From NCBI GenBank assembly GCA_041481445.1, contig JBGPBV010000002.1, positions 43,873 through 107,872 of the forward strand: a DNA stretch of 64,000 nucleotides, in the 5' to 3' direction. A program made the translations under genes and the position numbers. Each line of letters begins with the position of its first letter. The first letter of the stretch is position 1. The notes beneath the pieces are model-generated. The model had not been told where the DNA came from and made no database searches. It saw only the letters and a list, made by a program, of their open reading frames with translations. Origin of the DNA: AA29 sp041481445 (GTDB taxonomy: Bacteria > Acidobacteriota > Vicinamibacteria > Fen-336). This document shows, one piece after another, positions 1-8,212 of the stretch.

Positions 1-1356
1 CCCGCCGACCAGGGCGAGCACCGCGCCCGTGGAAGGCTCCATCGCGATCAACGCCCCCTGAACGGGCGGATGGTCCTTGCGCTTGATCATCTTGTCGACC
101 TTGGCCAGGCCCTCCCTCAGCACGTCCTGGGCGAGGGCCTGCATCGACAGGTCGAGGGAGGTGTAGACGGCCAGGTTCTGGGTGGCGAGGTCCTTCTGGT
201 CGTAGCGCTCGGAGAGCTGCTGCTTCACGAGGTCGACGAAGTACGGCGCGTCGGAGCTGTCGAGCGACACGTTCTCCACGCGGATCGGCTGGGCGATGGC
301 GCCCTCCGCCGCCGCCGCGTCCACGAAGCCCGACTCCACCATCGCGCGCAGCACCTGGTTGCGGCGCTCGGTGGCGCGCTTCACGTGCCGGTAGGGGTTG
401 TAGGGATTGGGCGACTGGATCATCCCCGCCAGGAGCGCCGACTCCGGCAGGGTCAGGTTGCCCACGTCCTTGTGGAAGTACATCCGCGCGGCCTCGCCCA
501 TCCCGCTGATGCTGAAGGAGCCGACCTGGCCCAGGTACACCTCGTTGAGGTACAGCTCGAGGATGTCCTTCTTGTTCGCGCGACGCTCCAGCACGAAGGC
601 GAGCAGCGCCTCCTGCGCCTTGCGGCGGAAGCTCTTCTCGGGGGTCAGGAAGAAGTTCTTGACCAGCTGCTGGGTGATGGTGCTGCCGCCCTGGATGTAG
701 GACTCGGCCCTGATGTTGCGCACGGCCGCCCCCACGATCCGGAAGGGGTCGAGGCCGGGATGGCTGAAGAAGCGGCGGTCCTCGATGGCGAGCACGGCCT
801 TGACGAGGTGGTCGGGGTACTCCTCGAAGTGGACGGTGCGCTTCTTCTCCCGCGACTCGTCGAAGAGGTAGGTGATGAGCTCGGGCTCGAGGGTCATCGT
901 CGCGTAGCTGCGCTTGGTGGCGAGGCCGCGCATCTCCTTGATGCGCTCCTTGTCGATGTCCACGAGCACGGCCTCGCCCGGCGTGGCTCCGCGCGGGGTG
1001 AAGGTGACCGTCCGCGCCCCCACCGCGAACTCGCCGGGGGCGGCCGGGATGTCGTCCTTCTCCTCGTACTTGAGGCCGTTGAGCACGTTCACGAACGAGC
1101 GCACCGTCATCGGCATCCCCAGGCGCAGCACGAGGGGACGAGCGAAGATGCGGGCCGGGATCTGCCACCGCTCGCCCTGGAGGCGGCGGTCGACCATCAC
1201 GTTGAACTTCAGGTAGTAGTAGATGACGACGGAGCAGCCGATCACGACCGGCAGCGTCACCGCGGTCAGCAGGATGAGGACCAGCCGCAGCCGCTGGGGG
1301 GAATAGGTGTTGCCGCGCGACCCCGTCGGCGCGACCCGGCGGGCGGGATGGGCCAC
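1..1356 (-). CDS. Class A penicillin-binding protein (bifunctional transglycosylase/transpeptidase), C-terminus cut by window edge
   Basis: Polymerises lipid II glycan strands and cross-links peptides in the periplasm. The 452 visible codons show a short cytoplasmic N-terminus, one membrane anchor at about residues 16-40, then a GT51 transglycosylase domain with the EDRRFFSHPG catalytic motif and GGSTITQQLVKN, followed by the beginning of a transpeptidase domain (GALIAMEPSTG). The segment ERWQIPARIFARP after the anchor resembles PBP1B rather than PBP1A. The penicillin-binding SxxK motif lies beyond the left edge. The start is the only possible one: a GTG at 1356 is preceded in frame by TAA at 1363-1365. 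TATAAT sits only 5 nt before this GTG, so the mRNA may be leaderless. Confidence 0.9.
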   Translation of the reverse strand, partial: MAHPARRVAPTGSRGNTYSPQRLRLVLILLTAVTLPVVIGCSVVIYYYLKFNVMVDRRLQGERWQIPARIFARPLVLRLGMPMTVRSFVNVLNGLKYEEKDDIPAAPGEFAVGARTVTFTPRGATPGEAVLVDIDKERIKEMRGLATKRSYATMTLEPELITYLFDESREKKRTVHFEEYPDHLVKAVLAIEDRRFFSHPGLDPFRIVGAAVRNIRAESYIQGGSTITQQLVKNFFLTPEKSFRRKAQEALLAFVLERRANKKDILELYLNEVYLGQVGSFSISGMGEAARMYFHKDVGNLTLPESALLAGMIQSPNPYNPYRHVKRATERRNQVLRAMVESGFVDAAAAEGAIAQPIRVENVSLDSSDAPYFVDLVKQQLSERYDQKDLATQNLAVYTSLDLSMQALAQDVLREGLAKVDKMIKRKDHPPVQGALIAMEPSTGAVLALVGG

Positions 1357-1361
1357 GATCG

Positions 1362-1367
1362 ATTATA
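1362..1367 (-). promoter_or_regulatory. -10 element (TATAAT) for the class A PBP gene
   Basis: On the minus strand a perfect TATAAT is followed by CGATC and then the GTG start codon. With a start site about 7 nt after the hexamer, the transcript would begin at or within 2 nt of the start codon. No convincing -35 hexamer is visible 16-18 bp upstream. Confidence 0.5.
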
Positions 1368-1406
1368 GGGGCCGGAGTCGCGCCCGACGGTAGGTCGCGC
1401 GCGAGG

Positions 1407-1907
1407 TCAGCGACGCTTCGTTCGTCCCTTGCCGGACGAGCGCTTGCGCGCCCGGCCGCCGGAGGCCTTGCGCGCCGGCCGCCCGGCCCCGGCCTTCTTG
1501 ATGATCGGCACCGCGCGGTCGGCGTCCGCGTTGGAGCCGAAACCGAAGACCGACGTGTAGCGGCGCCCGGACACGAGCGCCATCAGGAAGTGGAGGTTGA
1601 TGCCGGCCTGGCCCATGGAGTCGGAGAGGACCTGCCCCAGGCCCGGCCGGTCGTCCCCTTGGACGAGGAGGGCGGCGATCGCGGCCGGGGCGAGGCCCGC
1701 GCCCTGCGCGGCGGCGGAGGCCCTCTTGCCCGCCAGCGGCGCCAGCTCGACGGCGGCCCGGCCCGCCGGCTCCGGATAGCGGTAAGCCATCACCACCTGA
1801 AGGCTCGCCCCCGCATCCGCGAGCGGCGAGAGCACCTGGGCCAGGCTGCCGGGACGGTCGTCGATCTCCCGGCGCCACAGCGTGATCTTCTTCACCGAGA
1901 TTGCCAT
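1407..1907 (-). CDS. Tandem ACT-domain protein
   Basis: A 166-residue cytosolic protein with two ACT-like ligand-binding domains (about residues 5-70 and 82-140). The first begins MAISVKKITLWRREIDDRPG, where the DRPGSL turn is typical of ACT folds; the second has a DRPGLGQVL turn. A basic Lys/Arg/Gly tail follows from about residue 138. ACT pairs usually bind amino acids and regulate metabolism; no catalytic domain is attached, so the ligand is unknown. A GGAGGAG Shine-Dalgarno precedes the ATG. Transcribed towards the PBP gene with a 50 bp gap. Confidence 0.75.
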   Translation of the reverse strand: MAISVKKITLWRREIDDRPGSLAQVLSPLADAGASLQVVMAYRYPEPAGRAAVELAPLAGKRASAAAQGAGLAPAAIAALLVQGDDRPGLGQVLSDSMGQAGINLHFLMALVSGRRYTSVFGFGSNADADRAVPIIKKAGAGRPARKASGGRARKRSSGKGRTKRR

Positions 1908-1999
1908 GGGCTCCTCCGGCGGGCTTTGTACGCCCGCGAGAGGGGGAGGTCAATGGGCCACCGGGTGGCGGGCGTCGTCCGCACTAGAATGGCCAACCG

Positions 2000-2788
2000 A
2001 TGAGAACCACCCTGAAGGTCGTCGCCTTTGTCGCCGTCCTGGTCTCGAGCGCGGCCGGTGCCGGCGCCCAGACCCTGCCCCTGCAGACGGAGGAGGCGAC
2101 GACGGCGCCCAAGGGCACCCTCGTCCTCGAGGTGGCGGCGGAGGCCATCGGCGACGAGCCGAACTTCCTGACCCGCCAGCCGCGCGACCGTTGGGCGGCC
2201 CCGGTTCTCCGCCTCGTGCACTCACCGTCCGACAACGTCGAGATCGACTTGGAATGGACGGTGCGGGTCGGCCAGAGCGACGACCCGACCTTCGGCAGCG
2301 TGTCCGACTTCGGCGACGTCGCCTTGCGCGCGAAGGTGCGCTTCGCCGACGACGCGGGCGGCCACCCGGCCTTCGGCGCGCGTTTCGGCGTGTTCCTGCC
2401 CGAGACCAGCTACGGCAACGGCCTCGGTCCGAACGCGCTGCGGATGTTCGCCCAGGCCCTGGTCAGCAAGAGCCTCGGAGGCCTGACCCTGCACGGCAAC
2501 GCGGGCCTGGCCCTGTACGACGAGGTGGGCCGCCCGCACGAGCAGCGGGATTTCTTCGCCTACGGCCTCGCCGCCGCCTACCGAACGAGCCCCGGCCTCT
2601 CCATCGTGGCCGAATGGGCCGGCCTGGCCGGAAAGGGCATGCCCGGCGCGGACCCGCACAGCGAGCTGCGGGCAGGGGTGCGGCTGGGCTCGGGGCGTGT
2701 TCGAGGCGACGCCGCGGTGAGGAGGGGGCTGCTCGAGACCGACGGGGAATGGGGCCTCACGGTGGGGGCCACCGTCCGCCTGCGCTGA
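2000..2788 (+). CDS. Secreted outer-membrane beta-barrel-like protein of unknown function
   Basis: 262 residues. An N-terminal signal peptide (about 1-23, ending AAGAGA before QTLPLQ) precedes a mature part rich in alternating hydrophobic and polar residues and Gly (for example EIDLEWTVRVG, FGARFGVFLPETSYGNG), ending in a strand closing with Arg (VGATVRLR). This fits the transporter-like or phenol-degradation MetA-like barrel families, but substrate and family are not certain. The ATG at 2000 has no Shine-Dalgarno; TAGAAT at 1985-1990 lies 9 nt upstream, suggesting a leaderless mRNA. Confidence 0.65.
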   Translation: MRTTLKVVAFVAVLVSSAAGAGAQTLPLQTEEATTAPKGTLVLEVAAEAIGDEPNFLTRQPRDRWAAPVLRLVHSPSDNVEIDLEWTVRVGQSDDPTFGSVSDFGDVALRAKVRFADDAGGHPAFGARFGVFLPETSYGNGLGPNALRMFAQALVSKSLGGLTLHGNAGLALYDEVGRPHEQRDFFAYGLAAAYRTSPGLSIVAEWAGLAGKGMPGADPHSELRAGVRLGSGRVRGDAAVRRGLLETDGEWGLTVGATVRLR

Positions 2789-2800
2789 TCCGCGTCCGGC

Positions 2801-3235
2801 TCAGCCGACGATCTCGAGCCGGACCCGCCCCGTGCCCGGGCCGATCAGCCCGATCTGCCGGGCCGCCGCCCGCGAGAGGTCGATCACCCGGCCCTTGTGG
2901 TTGGGGAACCGGTCGTTGATGCGCACGACCACGCTCTTGCCCGTGCCCAGGAAAGTGACCCGCACGCGGGTCCCGAAGGCCCAGGAGGCGTGGGCGGCGG
3001 TCAGGGCGTCCTGGTCGAAGCGCTCTCCGCTCGACGTCTTCTTGCCGTCGTAACCGGGGCCGTACCACGAGGCGATCCCCGTCTCGACGAGGCCGGGGGG
3101 CGGCGTCTGGGCGGGCGGGAACTGGTAGTGGGTGTGATGGGCACAGGCCGCGAACGGGAGAGCGGCTCCGAGCAGGGCGGCCAGCAGTGAGAGCCGGGCC
3201 AGGTCGGCGGTGGGCGGCCGGCGGACGGCCGTCAC
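2801..3235 (-). CDS. rlpA: Septal ring lytic transglycosylase RlpA-like lipoprotein
   Basis: 144 residues: a hydrophobic signal ending AACAHH (a lipoprotein-like Cys), a short linker, then the double-psi beta-barrel of RlpA with GIASWYGPGYDGKKTSSGE, RVTFLGTGKSVVVRINDRFP and RVIDLSRAAARQIG. RlpA cleaves denuded glycan strands at division septa. There is no C-terminal SPOR domain, so this is the short form. Start: GTG at 3235, overlapping the TGA of pyk (GTGA), so the two genes are translationally coupled. It ends 12 bp from the convergent beta-barrel gene. Confidence 0.85.
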   Translation of the reverse strand: MTAVRRPPTADLARLSLLAALLGAALPFAACAHHTHYQFPPAQTPPPGLVETGIASWYGPGYDGKKTSSGERFDQDALTAAHASWAFGTRVRVTFLGTGKSVVVRINDRFPNHKGRVIDLSRAAARQIGLIGPGTGRVRLEIVG

Positions 3236-4650
3236 GAGATCGTGTGCACCCGCAGCATGTTCGTCGCTCCCGCGGTATGGCTGTGCCCGGCCAGCATCAG
3301 GATCATGTCGCCGGTGGCGACGAGGCCCTGCGCCTTGAGCAGCTCCACCCCCTTCACGATCATGTCGTCGGTCGTCTCCGCGAAGCCGGATTTTACGGGC
3401 ACCACCCCCCACCACAGGACCAGTCGGCGGTAGGTGTCCTCGTTGTAGGTGATGGCGGCGATGGGGGCGCGCGGCCGGTAGGTCGAGAGCAGCTGCGCCG
3501 TCGTGCCCGACTCCGTGAAGGCGACGATCAGCTTGCACCCCAGCTCCTCCGCGACCGTGCTGGCCACGCGGGCCAGGCTGCGGGCCACGATCGAGGCGCC
3601 GTCCATGGTGACCCGGGCGGGGGCGCGGAACGCTCCCCGGTGCTCCTCGGTGTAGAGGGCGATGCGGGCCATCGTGGCCACCGACTCCACGGGGTAGCTG
3701 CCGGAGGCCGTCTCCGCCGAGAGCATGCAGCCGTCGGTGCCGTCGAGGATGGCGTTGGCCACGTCGGAGGCCTCCGCCCGCGTGGGGCGGGGGTTCTCGA
3801 CCATGCTCTCCAGCATCTGGGTGGCCGTGATCACGACCTTGCCCGCGCCGTTGGCCATGTCGATGATGCGCTTCTGCAGGGTGGGGACCTCCTCCGTCGA
3901 GAGCTCCACCCCGAGGTCGCCGCGGGCCACCATCACCCCGTCCGTGGCCTTGAGGATCGCGGGGAGGTCCTCGATGGCCTCGCGCTTCTCGATCTTGGCG
4001 ATGACCGGGCAGGTGCCGCCCAGCGAGCGGACCAGGGCGCGACACTCCTCCACGTCCGCGGCCCGCCTCACGAAGGACAGGGCCACGTAGTCCACGCCGT
4101 GGCTCACCCCGAAGGCGAGATCGCGCCGGTCCTTCTCGGTCAGGGCCGGCGTGGAGAGCTTCACGCCCGGCAGGTTCATTCCCTTGTGCGGCTTGAGGGA
4201 ACCGCCGTGGACGACCTCGCACTCGACCTGCTCGAGCGCGGCCTTGACCACGCGCAGCTCCAGGTTGCCGTCGTCGAGGAGGATGCGGTCGCCCGGCGAG
4301 ACGTCGCGCGGCAGCGGGTCGTAGGTCGTGGAGATCCGCTCCGCCGTCCCCTCGATCGACTCGTCCGTCGTGATGGCGACGCGCGCGCCCGTGCGCAGCT
4401 CGACGGGCTGGCCGCCGCGGAGGCGGCCCACGCGGATCTTGGGGCCGGAGAGGTCCTGCAGCAGCGCGATCGGGCGGCCGAGGCCGACCTCGATCTCGCG
4501 CACGGCCCGCATCACCTGGAGGTGCTCCTCGGGCTCGCCGTGCGAGAAGTTCAGCCGGACGACGTCGACGCCGGCCTGCGCGAGCTGCTCGAGCCTCTCC
4601 CGGTCGCGCGAGGCGGGCCCGATGGTGGCCACGATCTTCGTCCGCCGCAT
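3232..4650 (-). CDS. pyk: Pyruvate kinase
   Basis: 472 residues. Converts phosphoenolpyruvate and ADP to pyruvate and ATP, the last step of glycolysis. Begins MRRTKIVATIGPAS, the canonical N-terminus; also visible are the substrate-binding VRLNFSHG, the barrel segment with KIEKREAIEDLP and MVARGDLGVE, TATQMLESM, and RAEASDVANAILDG. The length matches type II bacterial enzymes. ATG at 4650 is chosen because the family consensus starts there; an open frame continues upstream but is not conserved. CATACT lies 9 nt before the ATG, consistent with a leaderless promoter, divergent from the gene at 4732. Confidence 0.97.
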   Translation of the reverse strand: MRRTKIVATIGPASRDRERLEQLAQAGVDVVRLNFSHGEPEEHLQVMRAVREIEVGLGRPIALLQDLSGPKIRVGRLRGGQPVELRTGARVAITTDESIEGTAERISTTYDPLPRDVSPGDRILLDDGNLELRVVKAALEQVECEVVHGGSLKPHKGMNLPGVKLSTPALTEKDRRDLAFGVSHGVDYVALSFVRRAADVEECRALVRSLGGTCPVIAKIEKREAIEDLPAILKATDGVMVARGDLGVELSTEEVPTLQKRIIDMANGAGKVVITATQMLESMVENPRPTRAEASDVANAILDGTDGCMLSAETASGSYPVESVATMARIALYTEEHRGAFRAPARVTMDGASIVARSLARVASTVAEELGCKLIVAFTESGTTAQLLSTYRPRAPIAAITYNEDTYRRLVLWWGVVPVKSGFAETTDDMIVKGVELLKAQGLVATGDMILMLAGHSHTAGATNMLRVHTIS

Positions 4651-4731
4651 CCGCCGCAGAGTATGGGGGCTCAGCGCGGAACGGGCAACGGCCGCGCGAT
4701 ACACTTCCGTGTCCGGCGAAGGGTGAAGGGC

Positions 4732-6681
4732 GTGGTCAGCCCCCCCAAGGCGTTCGCGGTGGCTGCGGTGGCGGTGGCGGGGCTGTTCTCGGGCTGGATG
4801 GTCTGTGCCGACGTGGACGTCGCGCCGCGGGGCGACTGGCGCGCCGTTTCGGAGGGGCTGTACCGGAGCGGCCAGAAGGGCGTCCTGGGGGCGGATCGCC
4901 GCGCCCTCATCCATTTTCACTCTCTCGACGGCCGTTCGGGCCGCCTCACCATCAGGGCGGCGGCGCGCCGTCCCGGCGCCCCCGTGACGGTGGTGGGATC
5001 CACGGCGGGTCCGAGCCGAACGGCCGTGCTCGACACGTCCTTCACGTCGCTGGAATGGCCGGTCGCGCCGGGATCGCGGCAGCTCGATCTACGCCTGGAA
5101 GCCAGCGGCCTGTTCCGGGTGTCGAGCATCGTGCTGCACCGTCACGCGGACTGGACGATGGCCGTCGCGTGCGCCTTGCCGGGGGCGGTCGGGCTCTTCG
5201 TCCTGATGACGGCGCTCCGCCGTGGTCCGCTCTGGGCGGCGGTCGCATGGGCCGTGCTGTCCACCCTGGGGACGGCCGCGCTCTGGATGGCCCTGATCGA
5301 CCCGTCCTCTGCGCTCAGGGCCGAAGGCCCGACGCGTGACGGCCTGCGAGCGGCGGCGCTGGTGATCCTCTGGGCCACTGCGCTCGCCTCCGCGGATCGG
5401 AGAGCAGCCGCCACGGCCGCGGTCGTGGGCACGCTGCTGACGATCCACCTTCCCGACCTCGGCTTCGGCTTCCATCAAGACGACTACGTGATGGCGAGGG
5501 ACTGGAAGGTTGGCGAGCTTCTCCGCGCCCTGGTGGGGCCCTTCGACCCCACGGGCACGCTGGCAAGCTACTACCGCCCGATGGTCACGCTGACCTGGGC
5601 CATCGAGCACCGTCTCTGGGGCGCGCACACCGCCTTCTACCATCTCACCAACCTGGCGTTGCATGGATCGGCCACGTTCATGCTGCTCGCGCTCCTCCGG
5701 CGTCTTGGCCTGGCGGGAAGCTCCGTCCTGCTCGCGACGCTCGTGTGGACCGCTCACCCCGTCGCCGCGTCGACGGTCGCGTGGGTCAGCGCGCGGGGAG
5801 ACAGCCTGATGGCCGTCTTCTACCTGGGCGCGCTCGTCGTGTTCTGTGCGCCGACCTTTTCCGCTCGCCGCCGACTCCTTGTCGGCGCCTTGAGCGGCGC
5901 GGCCCTCTGCAGCAAGGAAATGGCCGTTTCGCTGCCCCTGGTCGCCCTCCTGCTCGACCGCCTTCTCCTGACTCGAGAGGATCGGGCCCGCCGCCGGCCG
6001 GACTTGTGGATCGTCACCGTCGTCACCACTGGATACATCGCGTTGTGGGTGACGCGGTTCGCCGAGCGCCTGGTGGCGCCGTGTGTCGGGGTGTCGGGGA
6101 GGGCCTGGGACGGCCTGTCGATGGGGGACGGCCTCCGGCGGATCGCCGGCCTCTACGCAACCGTGTTCGCGCCATTGCCCTACGAGACGTGGTGGGCGAT
6201 GTCGCCGGCGGACTGGCCGGTGGCATGGCTCTGGGCCGGGATCGGCATCCCACTCGCGCTGTTCTGGGCCGCGCGTCGCGATCGGCGGGGCCAGCGGATG
6301 ACGTGGGCAGGGCTCTTCTGGGCGGCGGTGACGGTGGTGCCTCTCCTCGCCTTGACGGGGCCGCTGGACTTCTACCGCGTGGGATACCTGAGTGCCGTAT
6401 CCGTGGCGTTCGCGGTGGGAGCCGTCGTCTCACGATGCCGGATGCCCTGGGTCGGGGTGGCGGCCGCGGTCCTGGCCGCTCCGCTGGCCGTTCTCTCGAT
6501 CGGCGCTTCTCGCGCCTGGGCGCAAGACGGATTCCAGGTCCGTGGCCCGGTGCGATGGCGGCTCGCCGAATCGGATTGGAATGCGCGGCTCACCCCCGAG
6601 ATGGCGGACCTGTTTCGCCAGACCGTCGCCCACCAGTGCCATGCCATCGCCTGGGTCTACCCCGACCGGCCCTGTCCCTAG
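4732..6681 (+). CDS. GT-C type polytopic membrane glycosyltransferase (TMTC/PMT-like) with N-terminal extracytoplasmic domain
   Basis: 649 residues with about ten to twelve membrane segments. TM1 at about 7-24 is followed by a soluble domain (about 25-138) and then the GT-C core. FHQDDYVMARDW near residue 250 supplies an acidic pair as in the first periplasmic loop of lipid-linked-sugar transferases; YYRPMVTLTW, AFYHLTNLALHG and HPVAASTVAWVSARGD are typical of the TMTC/YkcB-like families. The likely role is transfer of a sugar from a polyprenyl carrier to a protein or envelope glycan; the acceptor is unknown. GTG at 4732 is chosen for the GAAGGG at 4718-4723; an in-frame GTG at 4723 is an alternative. 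TACACT at 4700-4705 may be its -10 box. Confidence 0.65.
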   Translation: MVSPPKAFAVAAVAVAGLFSGWMVCADVDVAPRGDWRAVSEGLYRSGQKGVLGADRRALIHFHSLDGRSGRLTIRAAARRPGAPVTVVGSTAGPSRTAVLDTSFTSLEWPVAPGSRQLDLRLEASGLFRVSSIVLHRHADWTMAVACALPGAVGLFVLMTALRRGPLWAAVAWAVLSTLGTAALWMALIDPSSALRAEGPTRDGLRAAALVILWATALASADRRAAATAAVVGTLLTIHLPDLGFGFHQDDYVMARDWKVGELLRALVGPFDPTGTLASYYRPMVTLTWAIEHRLWGAHTAFYHLTNLALHGSATFMLLALLRRLGLAGSSVLLATLVWTAHPVAASTVAWVSARGDSLMAVFYLGALVVFCAPTFSARRRLLVGALSGAALCSKEMAVSLPLVALLLDRLLLTREDRARRRPDLWIVTVVTTGYIALWVTRFAERLVAPCVGVSGRAWDGLSMGDGLRRIAGLYATVFAPLPYETWWAMSPADWPVAWLWAGIGIPLALFWAARRDRRGQRMTWAGLFWAAVTVVPLLALTGPLDFYRVGYLSAVSVAFAVGAVVSRCRMPWVGVAAAVLAAPLAVLSIGASRAWAQDGFQVRGPVRWRLAESDWNARLTPEMADLFRQTVAHQCHAIAWVYPDRPCP

Positions 6682-6733
6682 CCTCCGGCGAACCGGCGGG
6701 TTCAGCCGCGCGCGACCCCCGGCGCGGGAAAGC

Positions 6734-8212
6734 TCAGGGAGCGGGCGCGGGGCAGCTCGCGTCCGCGGGGGCCGGATCGCCGCACACGAGCGTCGCGCTC
6801 GTGAACGTCCCGCGCGCGAGGCAGCGGTCGAGGACCTCGCCTTTCCGGAAGCACCCGGAGTCCCTGACCTTGCCGCCGTCGTCGATGGCCCAGAAGAACG
6901 CGGTGTCCGCGGTCAGACGGAGGTACGTGAAGTGGTGGAACGAGCCGCCGCGGGCATAGCGTGCGTGCAGCGGCTGCTGGCGGTACAGGGGCGCGCCTCC
7001 CCCCCCGGTCACGAAGTACCGCACGCCCGACCCCGGCTGCGTGGCCGGGTAGCCGAGACCGTCGAGGCTGCGGGTGCGCGCGTAGAAGTGGTTGTGGCCG
7101 CTGAACACGAGGTCGGGATGATGTGGCCCGTTGGACCGCTCGTCCTCCGCCGCCCCCCAGACCACGCGGAGCTGCGCCTTCAGTCCCTCCTCGTCGTCGT
7201 GGCCCCCGATGCACTTGCCGAGGAGCCGGAACACGCAGCCGCGCGGGCTGAAGGCCGGGTGGTGCATGACGGTGAGGGTCCAGGCGCCTTCGGGCGCGGT
7301 GCGGAGCTGGTTCTCCATCCACAGGAGCTGGAGCGCGTCCGTGCGGCGCGGCGCGGATCCGGCCGGCGGCGGCAGGTTGCCGCCGAGCACGTCGAGGGTG
7401 TTCGAGTCCGCGACCAGGACGCGCGCGCGGGGCTCCGAGGCCGCGAGCGCCCCGCCCGCCGCGGGGGCGGCGCCCGGCCAGTCGACGGTGTAGTAGCGCA
7501 GCGGCGTCTGCCCGCGCAGGAGGAAGCCGAACTGGCTGTGCCGTAGCGCGGCCGAGGCGTAGCAGGCGCGGCCCTCTCCGCCGGCCTGCGCCTGCTCGTA
7601 GGCGGCGTCGAACGCGGACGGACAGTCGGCGGCGGGGACGCGCGAGGCCCGCTCCTGCACCTCCGGATCCAGCCACCGGACCGCCGCCTCCGCCGCCTGC
7701 GCGGCCGGGGCCGAGGCCGGCGCCGCCGTCGCACCGTCGCGCCGGACGTCCTCCCTCACCGCGCGCTCGAGCGCGTCGAGGCAGGTCTGGCCGGGAGCGA
7801 ACCCCGGCTCCGCCCCCACCTGGCACCCCTTGACGTCGTGGTTGCCCAGCGCGGCGTGCACGCGCCGGTGCTCGGGGTCCAGCAGGGCCGGGTACATCGT
7901 GTCGAAGCGCGGCCCGAACAGCGTGGGGCTCCCGCCCCAGTAGATGTTGTCGCCCAGGAAGAAGACGAGGTCGGGCCGCGGGCACAGCGATTCCAGGCGC
8001 GCGGCGATCGCGGCCTGGGTGTGCGGTCCCCACTCGGAGGAGCCGCCCTCCCCGAACCCGGAATCCCCGAGCAGCGCGATCGACACCTCGCCCGGACGTC
8101 GGGCCGCCTTGCAGGCATCGGCGGCCGCGCAGGCGGGAGGAGCCTGGGCGGAGGCGGGGGAGGCGGCGAGGAGAAAGGCGGCGAGGGTCGTGAGCGGACG
8201 CGCGCCGCGCAT
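6734..8212 (-). CDS. Secreted calcineurin-like metallophosphoesterase
   Basis: 492 residues. A signal peptide (about 1-23, ending SPASAQA) precedes a metallophosphoesterase fold: IALLGDSGFG (motif I), LVFFLGDNIYWGG (motif II), HAALGNHDVKG (GNHD, motif III), TVMHHPAFS, and VFSGHNHFYAR (GHxH). This resembles purple acid phosphatases or alkaline phosphatase D-like exported enzymes; the substrate is not evident. About ten Cys in the mature part could form disulfides. It overlaps the upstream FadL-like gene by 1 bp (TGATG), so the two form an operon. Confidence 0.85.
   Translation of the reverse strand: MRGARPLTTLAAFLLAASPASAQAPPACAAADACKAARRPGEVSIALLGDSGFGEGGSSEWGPHTQAAIAARLESLCPRPDLVFFLGDNIYWGGSPTLFGPRFDTMYPALLDPEHRRVHAALGNHDVKGCQVGAEPGFAPGQTCLDALERAVREDVRRDGATAAPASAPAAQAAEAAVRWLDPEVQERASRVPAADCPSAFDAAYEQAQAGGEGRACYASAALRHSQFGFLLRGQTPLRYYTVDWPGAAPAAGGALAASEPRARVLVADSNTLDVLGGNLPPPAGSAPRRTDALQLLWMENQLRTAPEGAWTLTVMHHPAFSPRGCVFRLLGKCIGGHDDEEGLKAQLRVVWGAAEDERSNGPHHPDLVFSGHNHFYARTRSLDGLGYPATQPGSGVRYFVTGGGGAPLYRQQPLHARYARGGSFHHFTYLRLTADTAFFWAIDDGGKVRDSGCFRKGEVLDRCLARGTFTSATLVCGDPAPADASCPAPAP

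Noticed and set aside
3236..4222. Extension of rlpA far upstream in frame
   Set aside because: The frame runs through pyk on the same strand and has no signal peptide or family match; GTG at 3235 with a signal-like N-terminus fits RlpA.
4651..4920. Longer pyk with a start at 4920
   Set aside because: The extra 90 residues are not part of any pyruvate kinase; homologues begin at MRRTKIVATIGPAS (4650).
6682..6733. Intrinsic terminator between convergent genes
   Set aside because: CCGG-CGAA-CCGG is only a 4 bp stem with no T run; not enough to call.
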